Positions 7,232 through 15,804 of a stretch of DNA of 41,882 nucleotides are shown piece by piece. The first letter of the stretch is position 1, and each line of letters begins with the position of its first letter. Source of the stretch: a virus; the IMG/VR virus record IMGVR_UViG_3300008450_000098, positions 1 through 41,882 of that record; one strand, 5' to 3'. Position numbers and translations under genes: made by a program. The notes below the pieces were generated by a model. The model did not search any database, was not told where the DNA came from, and saw only the letters and a program-made list of their open reading frames with translations.

Positions 7232-8103
7232 TGGATAACTTTTTCAAACATTACCCTCTTGTACAGTATGGCAACACTGTATCAAATACGGTCGCAGTTA
7301 ATATACTTGCAAAGATATCATTTCAGAAATCCATTCAACAAAACTTTGAAGTGTTCCATCCCTATACAATTGTAGAAGGTGATAGAGCAGATACTATTGC
7401 TCTATTGTATTATGGAGATTCTGGTTATGATTGGCTTGTGTATTATAGTAACAACATTGTTGATCCTTACTATGATTGGTACATGGACGGAGACTCTCTC
7501 AATAGATTCATATCCGACAAGTATCAATCCTTGACCAGTGCAAGAAGAAAGATAAAGTTCTTTAGATCTAACTATGTTTCTGATGATTCAATGATATCGC
7601 CAGCTGCATATGCTGCACTATCATCAAACCAAAAAAGATTCTGGGCACCGACTGTGGGTATTAATAACAATGTTATAAGATACGAGAGAAAGAAAGAAGA
7701 TGTTATCTTTCAAACCAATAAGACACAGCAGCTCAGCATATCGCTTGTAGGAAACACTTCCTTTCAAGTTGATGAGTATGTGTTCCAGCAAAATGCTGGA
7801 GTTACAGTTGGTTCTGCTACTGTTGAATTTGCAAATAGTACGGTATGCATTGTATCTAATGTAATTGGTACACTGTCAGTATCTTATAATTTGAAAGGTG
7901 GAGAAAGTACTGCAAACGCTACTGTATCTACTGTTAATACTTTATCAACTAGTATATCATCTGACATTCAATCATACTTTGAAGGTGTTTCTTTTTATGA
8001 TTATGAGACCGAAGAAAATGAAAAAAGAAAGAATATAAGACTAATAGATTTATCGTATGTACAAGCTATTGAAGATGAATTTAAGAGTCTGCTATCATCA
8101 TGA
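7231..8103 (+). CDS. 53: gp53 baseplate wedge protein
   Basis: A 290-residue protein (T4 gp53 is 196). The N-terminal half carries the family pattern: FFKHYPLVQYGNTVSNTVAV, then YTIVEGDRADTIALLYYGDS and YDWLVYYSNNIVDPYYDW, comparable to T4 ELANAIYGNPQLYWVLLMCN followed by DNYDPYYGW. This is a LysM-like fold that clamps wedges around the hub. A Val/Asn/Ser-rich beta insertion (about residues 165-235) makes it longer than T4 gp53. The C-terminus returns to a conserved helical ending (IRLIDLSYVQAIEDEFKSLL). It overlaps the next gene as ATGA. Confidence 0.85.
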   Translation: MDNFFKHYPLVQYGNTVSNTVAVNILAKISFQKSIQQNFEVFHPYTIVEGDRADTIALLYYGDSGYDWLVYYSNNIVDPYYDWYMDGDSLNRFISDKYQSLTSARRKIKFFRSNYVSDDSMISPAAYAALSSNQKRFWAPTVGINNNVIRYERKKEDVIFQTNKTQQLSISLVGNTSFQVDEYVFQQNAGVTVGSATVEFANSTVCIVSNVIGTLSVSYNLKGGESTANATVSTVNTLSTSISSDIQSYFEGVSFYDYETEENEKRKNIRLIDLSYVQAIEDEFKSLLSS

Positions 8104-9389
8104 GTTATTTGAAGCCAAGTCAGTGTGATATTAAAAAAATATCCATAACTAATCACACTAAAACTACTGTTATTGATAAGCAATCAAGCTTTCTAGAGTT
8201 TTTTCATTCTCTGGATATTTTTGAGAATATATTTAATCCTTTTATAACAGCTGATCTGGTTTTGATAGATGGTGCTAGCTTTATTGAAAAACATAATATA
8301 ACAGGTGACGAGGATTTTGAAATAGAATTTCAGGGGTACGGTAGCGATGAGGTTCTTACCTACAAACTAAAAGTAGCTGAGTTGGTATACAATGTTCCTA
8401 CTCCAAATTTAAGATCAAAGAATGTATCATTGAGACTTACAAGCAATGAATTTTTAACAGATAGTTCAATTGCTATTTCAAAGAGTTACAAAGCAAGTAC
8501 AAAAGACATTATTACCGATATAATTAAGAAACAGCTAGGTAGTAATAAGAACATTTTTACAGAAGATACCAAAGATTTGCCTTGTACTTTGATTCCTTTC
8601 CTGACTCCTTTTCAGTCTATTGATTTTGTAAGACAAAGGTTAGTTTCACAAAAATACAAATCATCTACTTTTTTATTTTTTGAAACTAGTGATGGTTATT
8701 TTTTAACCACAGTTGAAGGGCTATACGAGAGAGACAAATCCAAAGCTCAAAAGTTCTTCCAAAGGGAGGCAACAACAGAAAACGTTAAAGGTGCCGAATC
8801 TGTAATAACTGATTTTGATTCCTTTCGTTTGTTTAGTAACTATACTGTTAAGTCTTCATTCAATCTTAATCACTCTCTCAAAAATGGAGGGTTAACATCT
8901 GTTATCTCCCAATATGACTTTACAACCAAAAAGTTTGAGACAAGAGTTTTTCAAAATAGTCCATCAAACAGTATATTTGTTGATTCTACCAATGGCAAAA
9001 ATCCATTGATCACATCTACAATATACAATAAATTTTCACAAAATAAAAACAAGCCATATCTGTTACCATTTTCAAAATATAAAGATACAAATAACAATAC
9101 AACTAACTTCTTATTTGATACATTAGCAGAGAGACTATGCTTCTCAAATTTATTCACAATGGAAAAGACATATATTGATATACCGGGCAATACAAGAGTA
9201 AGTGCTGGTTCTATAATACTTCTTGAAGTTCCAAGATATGATGCTAAAGAGAGTAAGGAATTTACTAATCAAATGAGTACTGGTTATTATATGGTTACTG
9301 CATGCAAACATTCGGTAACAAACGCAGATACAGCAAAGTATGATACGCATCTTGAATTAATGAGATTTGGAAGAGGAATATTGGAATGA
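8100..9389 (+). CDS. 27: gp27-like baseplate hub protein
   Basis: A 429-residue protein directly before gp5, comparable in size to T4 gp27 (391), the trimeric torus at the end of the tail tube that carries the gp5 spike. Visible features: an N-terminal beta region (FENIFNPFITADLVLIDGAS), a segment LPCTLIPFLTPFQSIDFVRQ like T4 IPWTSTFENYLSYVREVA, and a C-terminal barrel region (IPGNTRVSAGSIILLEVPRY, then YYMVTACKHSV) like T4 NLTPGVKIIFNDS followed by FYVDEVIHELS. It overlaps gp53 and gp5 as ATGA, so the three are probably translationally coupled. Confidence 0.8.
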   Translation: MSYLKPSQCDIKKISITNHTKTTVIDKQSSFLEFFHSLDIFENIFNPFITADLVLIDGASFIEKHNITGDEDFEIEFQGYGSDEVLTYKLKVAELVYNVPTPNLRSKNVSLRLTSNEFLTDSSIAISKSYKASTKDIITDIIKKQLGSNKNIFTEDTKDLPCTLIPFLTPFQSIDFVRQRLVSQKYKSSTFLFFETSDGYFLTTVEGLYERDKSKAQKFFQREATTENVKGAESVITDFDSFRLFSNYTVKSSFNLNHSLKNGGLTSVISQYDFTTKKFETRVFQNSPSNSIFVDSTNGKNPLITSTIYNKFSQNKNKPYLLPFSKYKDTNNNTTNFLFDTLAERLCFSNLFTMEKTYIDIPGNTRVSAGSIILLEVPRYDAKESKEFTNQMSTGYYMVTACKHSVTNADTAKYDTHLELMRFGRGILE

Positions 9390-10171
9390 CAACACATACT
9401 ATGGGTGAAGAAGGATTCAGGTGGTTTTTCGGTGTTGTTGAAGACAGAGAAGATCCCAAGAAAATAGGGCGAGTTCGTGTGAGAATTTACAACGTCCATC
9501 CATTCACAGCTGGAGGGGCGCCTGATATAGTTAATGTTCCAACCGACCACTTACCATGGGCAACCGTCATTAACTCAATAATCAGCGCAGGTATTTTGGG
9601 AGTTAATAATGACGGTGTGGGAGTTAGTCCAACAGGAATGATGGTAGGTACTACTGTATTTGGTTTCTTTGCAGATGGTAGAGAAAGTCAAATCCCTGTC
9701 ATACTTGGCACGCTTGCTGGTATTGTTGGAACCAAAGAAGATAATGAACTTCCTAGATCCGCTATCGGTATCAATTCAGCAGCACAAATTAAAGATTCTA
9801 CTAAATTAGGATCAGCTTCTCCGTTTCCAGGAGAACCACCATCACCATACAATGCTAAATATCCTTATAACAAGGTGATGAGAACAGAATCGGGTCATTT
9901 GATTGAAATAGATGATACTGTTTCCAAAGAACGAATCCACATAATGCACAAAAGCGGGACTTATGTAGAGATTGATCAGTCGGGCCAAGTTGTAATAAAG
10001 TCTGTAGATAATAGGTTCGATGTTACTACTAAGGACAATAATGTATATGTTGGCGGGAATGTAAATGTTCGCGTCAAAGGAAATGTTAATATGTTGGTTG
10101 ATGGTACCTACACTTTGGAGTCCAAAGGAAACATGCTAATAAAAGCACCTAAGATAGATTTCAACCCATAA
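9386..10171 (+). CDS. 5: gp5 baseplate spike/hub protein without lysozyme domain
   Basis: A 261-residue protein, less than half of T4 gp5 (575). The N-terminal OB-fold (about residues 10-115) is clear: WFFGVVEDREDPKKIGRVRV, then PTDHLPWATVI and GTTVFGFFADG. After a short Pro/Ser linker (FPGEPPSPYNAKYPYN) it goes directly to the spike region (about 165-261), with GHLIEIDDT, RIHIMHKSGTYVEIDQSGQV and repeated VNVRVKGNVNMLVDG strands of the triple beta-helix. The T4 lysozyme insertion between these two parts is absent. It trimerises on gp27 and pierces the outer membrane. Its stop overlaps the PAAR gene as TAATG. Confidence 0.92.
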   Translation: MTTHTMGEEGFRWFFGVVEDREDPKKIGRVRVRIYNVHPFTAGGAPDIVNVPTDHLPWATVINSIISAGILGVNNDGVGVSPTGMMVGTTVFGFFADGRESQIPVILGTLAGIVGTKEDNELPRSAIGINSAAQIKDSTKLGSASPFPGEPPSPYNAKYPYNKVMRTESGHLIEIDDTVSKERIHIMHKSGTYVEIDQSGQVVIKSVDNRFDVTTKDNNVYVGGNVNVRVKGNVNMLVDGTYTLESKGNMLIKAPKIDFNP

Positions 10172-10461
10172 TGCCAGCAGTTCACAGAGACACGGATTCC
10201 AGAGCATGTGGTGCTTCTACAGTTTCTGCTCAAAGTAGGAATGTATATGTTAATAGTTTGCTGTGGTCGATAAATGGTGACCCCAACTCACATGGTGGTG
10301 GATCTCTATCAGCAGCAACAAATAATGTATTCATTGGCGGTATAGCTGTTTGTAATAATAATGATTCTGCAGCTCCTGATGCCCTGTGTCCTCCACTTGG
10401 AGGGGCTCATTGTGCACCCAGTGCGGTTGGTGGATCCAGTAACGTATTCGTAGGAGATTAA
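10171..10461 (+). CDS. PAAR-domain spike tip protein (gp5.4-like)
   Basis: A 96-residue protein, the size of T4 gp5.4 (97) and of single PAAR domains. PAAR proteins cap the blunt end of the gp5/VgrG spike with a sharp, metal-bound cone. Visible features: the start MPAVHRDTDSRACG, repeats of the pattern NVYVN or NVFIGG or NVFVG at about residues 24, 52 and 91, and conserved His/Cys candidates for the metal site (His5, Cys13, His41, His80, Cys81). It starts on the gp5 stop and ends exactly against gp25, consistent with co-production of spike and tip. Confidence 0.9.
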   Translation: MPAVHRDTDSRACGASTVSAQSRNVYVNSLLWSINGDPNSHGGGSLSAATNNVFIGGIAVCNNNDSAAPDALCPPLGGAHCAPSAVGGSSNVFVGD

Positions 10462-10890
10462 ATGGCTATAACGTCATATGCAGATAAATTCACAACTACC
10501 CCTCTAAGATCAGAGAGGTATAGTGATTTTTACAATAACTTTAGTAAGAATTTTGGAACTAAGGATTTAGCTCGTCTAACCAACGAAGACTCCATTATCA
10601 ACTCTTTAAAAAATATTATACTGACTAGAAAGGGAGAGCGTCCTTTCTTTCCAGAATTTGGATGTAACATATCCGGACTATTGTTTGAAAACTTCTCCAA
10701 ATTTACAACTGATGCTATAGAGACAGAGATCAAGACTGCTGTTGAAAACTTTGAGCCAAGAGTCAAAACTATCAAGGTGAAAGCAATTGAAGCGCAAGAT
10801 AATCACTCGATCGAACTGCAATTGTTTTTTACCACTATAAATAATCCTGAGAATATTTCAATCAGCTTCTTTCTTTCAAGAATAAGGTAA
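10462..10890 (+). CDS. 25: gp25 baseplate wedge protein
   Basis: A 142-residue protein (T4 gp25 is 132). Family hallmarks are present: LKNIILTRKGERPFFPEFGC, GLLFENF, and the EPR motif in VENFEPRVKTIKV near residue 95. This motif is conserved in gp25 and type VI secretion TssE and joins the sheath to the gp6 ring. It begins on the base after the PAAR stop and is separated by one base from gp6. Confidence 0.92.
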   Translation: MAITSYADKFTTTPLRSERYSDFYNNFSKNFGTKDLARLTNEDSIINSLKNIILTRKGERPFFPEFGCNISGLLFENFSKFTTDAIETEIKTAVENFEPRVKTIKVKAIEAQDNHSIELQLFFTTINNPENISISFFLSRIR

Positions 10891-10891
10891 A

Positions 10892-12679
10892 ATGGCAAAT
10901 TCATCTATCAACCTAGTCGACTTAGACTTCAACTCTCTAAAGTCGTCTTTAAAGTCCTACCTATCATCACAAGCCAAGTTTCAAGACTATGACTTTGATG
11001 GCTCTAATATGAGCGTGTTGTTGGATGTGCTTGCCTACAACACATACCTTAATACGTTTTATATGAACATGGTAGCAAGTGAAATGTTTCTTGATACTGC
11101 ACAGTTGAGAGATAGTATCGTATCGCACGCAAAGGAACTTAACTATGTTCCTAGATCTTTCAGATCAGCCCAGGCTAATGTTAACATATCAATAACACCT
11201 TCTACAAACGTATCTTCTGTCGTTATCCCTGCTAAAACTGGATTTACTTCAAGAGTAGGCTCTAATACTTTCAACTTCGTGACAAGTGAGGCAATTGCAA
11301 TAACAACAAGCAGCAATGGTGTTTACTATGCCAATAATACATTAGTGTACGAGGGATCATATGTTACTGATACGTTTGTTAAGAATAGTGCAATCGAAAA
11401 TCAAAGATTCATATTAAACAATCCAACGATTGATACAACAAGTATTGAGATAACGGTATCTGAGAACAGCGGTGCAAATGTATTCACATATACACAAGGA
11501 TATTCTTTGTTTGGGGTTGTTGCTAATACAAATGTGTTTTTTATACAGCCAGCTGAAAACGAACAATATGAGGTTGTATTTGGTGATGATATTTCAGGCA
11601 GGGCACCTCGCAACGGAGCAATAATTGATATAACATACAGACTGAGTAACGGCGAACTACCTAACGGTGCGGATACGTTTGTTAATAACTCAAGTATTGA
11701 TGGTCACTCTAATGTCTCTGTTGTTGTGAATGCTGAAGCAAGAAACGGATCCGTTTCAGAATCAAATACGTCAATTAAATTCAATGCTCCGCGAAGTTTC
11801 CAAACTCAAGAAAGAGCAATCACTGAAAGTGATTACGAAATCTTGCTTCTTAGAGAGTTTCCTGAGATACAAGCAATATCAGTATTTGGTGGTGAAAAAG
11901 AAGACCCTCCTCAATACGGTAAGGTGTTTATTTCTATTGATATCACAAACTCGGATGGTATTCCTGAACTTAATAAAACAATCTATAACAACTATTTGAG
12001 AGATAAAGTTCCATTGGCAATAACAACTGAAATTGTTAATCCTCAATTCATATATCTTAAAGTTGTTTCTAGTGTTAACTATAATTATAATATAACAACA
12101 CTTTCAGAGAATCAACTATCAACAAAGGTTCTTAATGCAATAACAGACTACAACAACACATATCTGAATGACTTCAATGCTGATTTCAGATATAGTAATT
12201 TCGTTGCTAGTATAGATAACACTGATCAATCAATACTCAATAACGACACGTTTGTAAATCCTTATTATCTGCTGGAGTTAGATACTGGGGTTAATACAAA
12301 TTTTGCGTTCTCATTCAATACTGAAGTTTTAATAACAACCCCATCAGATACTGTTCACTCAATTACTGCTGATAGAGGAGTGTTTTCATCTTCTTTCATT
12401 GTTGATGGACTGACAAGTCAGATTGAAGATGATGGTATAGGTAATCTTAGAGTTGTTAGAGTAACATCTGATTCACACTCAGAGAAGTTCAAAATTGGTA
12501 CAATCGATTACACAACTGGATCGATTGTTATCAGCAATTTGAATGTTGAAAGTTACACAGGATCTGGAATAAAGCTATACATTAAGCCTGTTAGTTTGGA
12601 TTATAGTACTAGTCTGAAGAATATTTTAAAAATTAATCCAGAAGATATATCAGTTACAATGATACCTAAAAAATCATGA
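10892..12679 (+). CDS. 6: gp6 baseplate wedge protein
   Basis: A 595-residue protein (T4 gp6 is 660), gpJ-like. The N-terminus carries the family signature NMSVLLDVLAYNTYLNTFYM followed by MVASEMFLDTAQLRDSIVSH, and then AKELNYVPRS. The central region has beta repeats and TESDYEILLLREFPEIQAIS, typical of baseplate J-like proteins. The ring of gp6 dimers surrounds the hub and changes conformation on sheath contraction. The C-terminus ends in an Ig-like beta region. It overlaps gp7 as ATGA. Confidence 0.92.
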   Translation: MANSSINLVDLDFNSLKSSLKSYLSSQAKFQDYDFDGSNMSVLLDVLAYNTYLNTFYMNMVASEMFLDTAQLRDSIVSHAKELNYVPRSFRSAQANVNISITPSTNVSSVVIPAKTGFTSRVGSNTFNFVTSEAIAITTSSNGVYYANNTLVYEGSYVTDTFVKNSAIENQRFILNNPTIDTTSIEITVSENSGANVFTYTQGYSLFGVVANTNVFFIQPAENEQYEVVFGDDISGRAPRNGAIIDITYRLSNGELPNGADTFVNNSSIDGHSNVSVVVNAEARNGSVSESNTSIKFNAPRSFQTQERAITESDYEILLLREFPEIQAISVFGGEKEDPPQYGKVFISIDITNSDGIPELNKTIYNNYLRDKVPLAITTEIVNPQFIYLKVVSSVNYNYNITTLSENQLSTKVLNAITDYNNTYLNDFNADFRYSNFVASIDNTDQSILNNDTFVNPYYLLELDTGVNTNFAFSFNTEVLITTPSDTVHSITADRGVFSSSFIVDGLTSQIEDDGIGNLRVVRVTSDSHSEKFKIGTIDYTTGSIVISNLNVESYTGSGIKLYIKPVSLDYSTSLKNILKINPEDISVTMIPKKS

Positions 12680-15600
12680 AATTAATAGAAGACAATATAA
12701 GTCTACTTGTTGAAAATCATTTCCCTGAATTCTATAAGGAACAGGGAAATACGTTTATTGACTTTGTGAAAGAGTACTATAACTGGACTCTGCAAACTAA
12801 TAATAACCTATACTTTTCTAGAAACTTGCTAGAGAATAGAGATATTGATACAACAATAGATGAGTTTCTGTATCACTACAAAGAAAAATATTTGAATGGA
12901 GCTCCTGTTAATTTTGACAGATCAAGATTCAATATTAAACACGTTAAAGACTTCTATAACTCCAAAGGAACCGAGAGAGGTTCTAAGTTATTTTTAAACA
13001 GGGTTTACGGAGTATCAGAAGCGGATGTATATTTTCCCGGTACAGATGTAATCAAAGCATCTGATGGTGAGTGGGTAATTCCCGTATATCTTGAAGTTAG
13101 TATTTCACAAAAGACAAATCTTTTTGTGGGGAAGACTGTTGTTGGTTCAACATCAGGTGCTACTGCATTCGTCGAGGGTGTTGGTAGAAAAGTAATAAGT
13201 GGTCAGTATGTGGATATTGTCTTTCTGTCCAATGTGAAGGGAAACTTTACATTTGATGAGATATTAACTGTTGATGGCAATCTTACTGACTGTCCAAGAG
13301 TTGTTGGATCTCTTACGCGAATCACAATCAATGATGCTGGTAGAGAATTTGCTGTTGGTGATGTAGTTAACGTTGTATCCAGTGTAAGAGGAAAACAAGG
13401 CAAAGCAAGAATCGATTCTGTTGAGCAGTCTACTGGTAAGGTAACATTTACATTGCTCGATGGTGGTACTGGTTACAGGTTAACAACAAATCCTGTTGTT
13501 GCTGAGAAGATGGTAGTATTTGAAAACAAAGTATCTTCGAATGCTTTTATCACAAACTTTCTTACTGATGAGGTAGTATATCAGCCTCTTGCAAATATAG
13601 TATTCAGCTCATCTAATACCACTTTTACTTTTGGTCAATTAGTTACCGGTGCAAACTCTACAGCAAACGTAGCTACGGGTCGGGTTGTCGGTAAAAATCA
13701 AGCAGCGATCACAGGAACCGCAACAGCTAACTCCAGTTCCAATACAGTAATAGGAAGCAATACTTTGTTTTCTTCGCAGTTAGCCAATAACGATTATATT
13801 AAGTTTCAATCAAACAATTCAACATTCCAAATTTATTCTGTAAACAGTAATACATCGTTGACATTGACGACAACAGGACCAGATGTTACTGCTAATACAA
13901 TTACAGTAGCCAATGGTAGTCTATTAGTTACTGCTATCACTGGTAATTGGTCTTTAGCTGATAGAGTATTCGGATCTGCAGCACTTATAGATTCTTATCA
14001 GGATAGAACCGCTTCTGGTATTGTGATGGGTACCAATACAAACACAATTGGGATTACAAACGTAGTAAACACATTTACAGCAAATCAATATAATTTCTTT
14101 TACGGATCTACATCAAACGTATATGCCAATGCCTCTCTTATCGGTACTGGAACAGGAGCTAATTTTGATATTGGAAGTCTGACTGATGAAGAGACTGTCT
14201 TTCTCAATACTGATTTGATTGGTGGAAATAATGGAATAGCTACGGTATTAATAACTGGGACAGTGTCTTGTAATGCAACTAGCTCTCAAGTTAACGGTAT
14301 TAGTTCTTCTACTTTGTTTACTACAGAATTATATGATGGTGCCTACATAAAAATAGGAAGTAACAATACTGTATTCCAAGTTAATACTATAAGCAACAAT
14401 ACTATTCTCAATTTAAAAACGAACGCTATTGATGCAGTATCAAATACCATAAGCATTACAAGTGGTCCTTATCTATCGACTCCTCTTAGTGCGTTCAAGT
14501 ATGGGTTTCCTAAACTACCAACTGGTAATGTAAGCATTCTTTTAAATCTTGCTTTGAATAGAGCAAGTTATGAGTTAGGAACAATAGCATCGCTTACAAA
14601 CATCAACCCTGGATCTGGGTATAATATTTCACCTTTTGTTCTTGTAAGAGACAGAGACATTGCCAGCTTCAACAGAAGAGACTTGCATTTGACAATAGAT
14701 ACAAAAGTTGGCACATTTACAGATGGTGAGGAGTTAGTTCAAAACTTTTCAAGACCTGCGTTCACATTACAAACAAGTGGATCAAATACTAACTTTGTTG
14801 TTGGTGAGAGTGTAACACAAATAATTAATTCAACTGCAAATGGATACGGATCGTCTTCATCATCTAACGCAACAATATCTGTTGTTGAGGTTTCAGCATC
14901 TTCTAACTCAACATATGGAAACTCATTTGTAAATTCTGCATTATCATCATCAATTACTGGATCAGTTACATCAAATGCAACAAGTCCGCAGGTAAATGGA
15001 ACCGGTACTTCTTTTACTACAGACCTATCTGCAGGAGACTTTGTCAAGTTTTCAGGTAATAATCTAATATTCCAAATCAATACAATTAGCAATAATACAA
15101 TATTGAATCTGACATCAAATAGTGCTGTTATTGTTTCTACTAACACACTATCCAAAGCTACCAATGTTGCAATAGGTATGACGTCAGGGGTTAAATTCTT
15201 TGTTAATACTGCAATTGTCAACTCTCAGATATCCCTCTCTAGAGGTTCAGTTATTAGTTCTGGTGATTCTTTTATCAACCTAACCAGAAAGACGTTCAAT
15301 CAATCGTTTACTGCCAACGTATCAATAACAGGAAGTGTGTCTGGTGCAACAGCTAATGTAGTTGGGGTTACACAGATTGGTGACTCATCATTGATGGGAA
15401 ATAATGCAGTTGTAAACTCTTTTGCTGGTATTGTTAACGGTGCGATAACTTCTCTTTCAGTTATTGACTCCGGATTTGCTTATCAAGATGGTGAATTGAT
15501 TACACTTCAAATTGACTCAAACCAATATGTTGCTACTGGATATGCTAATCTAATAAACCAAGGGGTTGGTGAAGGTTACTTTAAATCTACTAGAGGGTTC

Positions 15601-15804
15601 TTGAACAGTGATAAATACATTCACGATGGCGACTTTTATCAATTCTTCTCATATCAAATATCAACAGATATTCCTCTTGAGACATATAGTGATACACTTA
15701 AAAAACTGATGCATGTCGCCGGTACCAAGTTATTTGGTAATGTTATAAAGGTATCCAATGTCGATGTCACAATCAAATCTTCTGGTATAGAGATAGACAC
15801 ATGA
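12676..15804 (+). CDS. 7: gp7-like baseplate wedge protein with repeat insertion
   Basis: A 1042-residue protein between gp6 and gp8, the position of T4 gp7 (1032). Homology is to the C-terminal part of T4 gp7: FPEFYKEQGNTFIDFVKEYY near the start resembles T4 NFEAFCEAYIQYL, and DFYNSKGTERGSKLFLNRVY resembles T4 DFYSTKGTEASYKFLFKVLY. The end, LETYSDTLKKLMHVAGTKLF, has the same place as the T4 IRFVHPVGFGFIAI region. The large N-terminal part of T4 gp7 is missing. About 700 residues of Ser/Thr/Asn-rich beta modules are inserted in the middle, including three copies of a 70-residue module (about 13710-13925, 14245-14460, 14955-15165). gp7 connects wedge to fibres in T4. It overlaps gp8 as ATGA. 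Confidence 0.75.
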   Translation: MKLIEDNISLLVENHFPEFYKEQGNTFIDFVKEYYNWTLQTNNNLYFSRNLLENRDIDTTIDEFLYHYKEKYLNGAPVNFDRSRFNIKHVKDFYNSKGTERGSKLFLNRVYGVSEADVYFPGTDVIKASDGEWVIPVYLEVSISQKTNLFVGKTVVGSTSGATAFVEGVGRKVISGQYVDIVFLSNVKGNFTFDEILTVDGNLTDCPRVVGSLTRITINDAGREFAVGDVVNVVSSVRGKQGKARIDSVEQSTGKVTFTLLDGGTGYRLTTNPVVAEKMVVFENKVSSNAFITNFLTDEVVYQPLANIVFSSSNTTFTFGQLVTGANSTANVATGRVVGKNQAAITGTATANSSSNTVIGSNTLFSSQLANNDYIKFQSNNSTFQIYSVNSNTSLTLTTTGPDVTANTITVANGSLLVTAITGNWSLADRVFGSAALIDSYQDRTASGIVMGTNTNTIGITNVVNTFTANQYNFFYGSTSNVYANASLIGTGTGANFDIGSLTDEETVFLNTDLIGGNNGIATVLITGTVSCNATSSQVNGISSSTLFTTELYDGAYIKIGSNNTVFQVNTISNNTILNLKTNAIDAVSNTISITSGPYLSTPLSAFKYGFPKLPTGNVSILLNLALNRASYELGTIASLTNINPGSGYNISPFVLVRDRDIASFNRRDLHLTIDTKVGTFTDGEELVQNFSRPAFTLQTSGSNTNFVVGESVTQIINSTANGYGSSSSSNATISVVEVSASSNSTYGNSFVNSALSSSITGSVTSNATSPQVNGTGTSFTTDLSAGDFVKFSGNNLIFQINTISNNTILNLTSNSAVIVSTNTLSKATNVAIGMTSGVKFFVNTAIVNSQISLSRGSVISSGDSFINLTRKTFNQSFTANVSITGSVSGATANVVGVTQIGDSSLMGNNAVVNSFAGIVNGAITSLSVIDSGFAYQDGELITLQIDSNQYVATGYANLINQGVGEGYFKSTRGFLNSDKYIHDGDFYQFFSYQISTDIPLETYSDTLKKLMHVAGTKLFGNVIKVSNVDVTIKSSGIEIDT

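Noticed and set aside
15610-15617. GATAAATA within gp7 (and another at 30990-30997)
   Set aside because: Each encodes an Asp-Lys-Tyr stretch, lies about 90-190 bases from the next start, and is expected by chance in AT-rich coding DNA.
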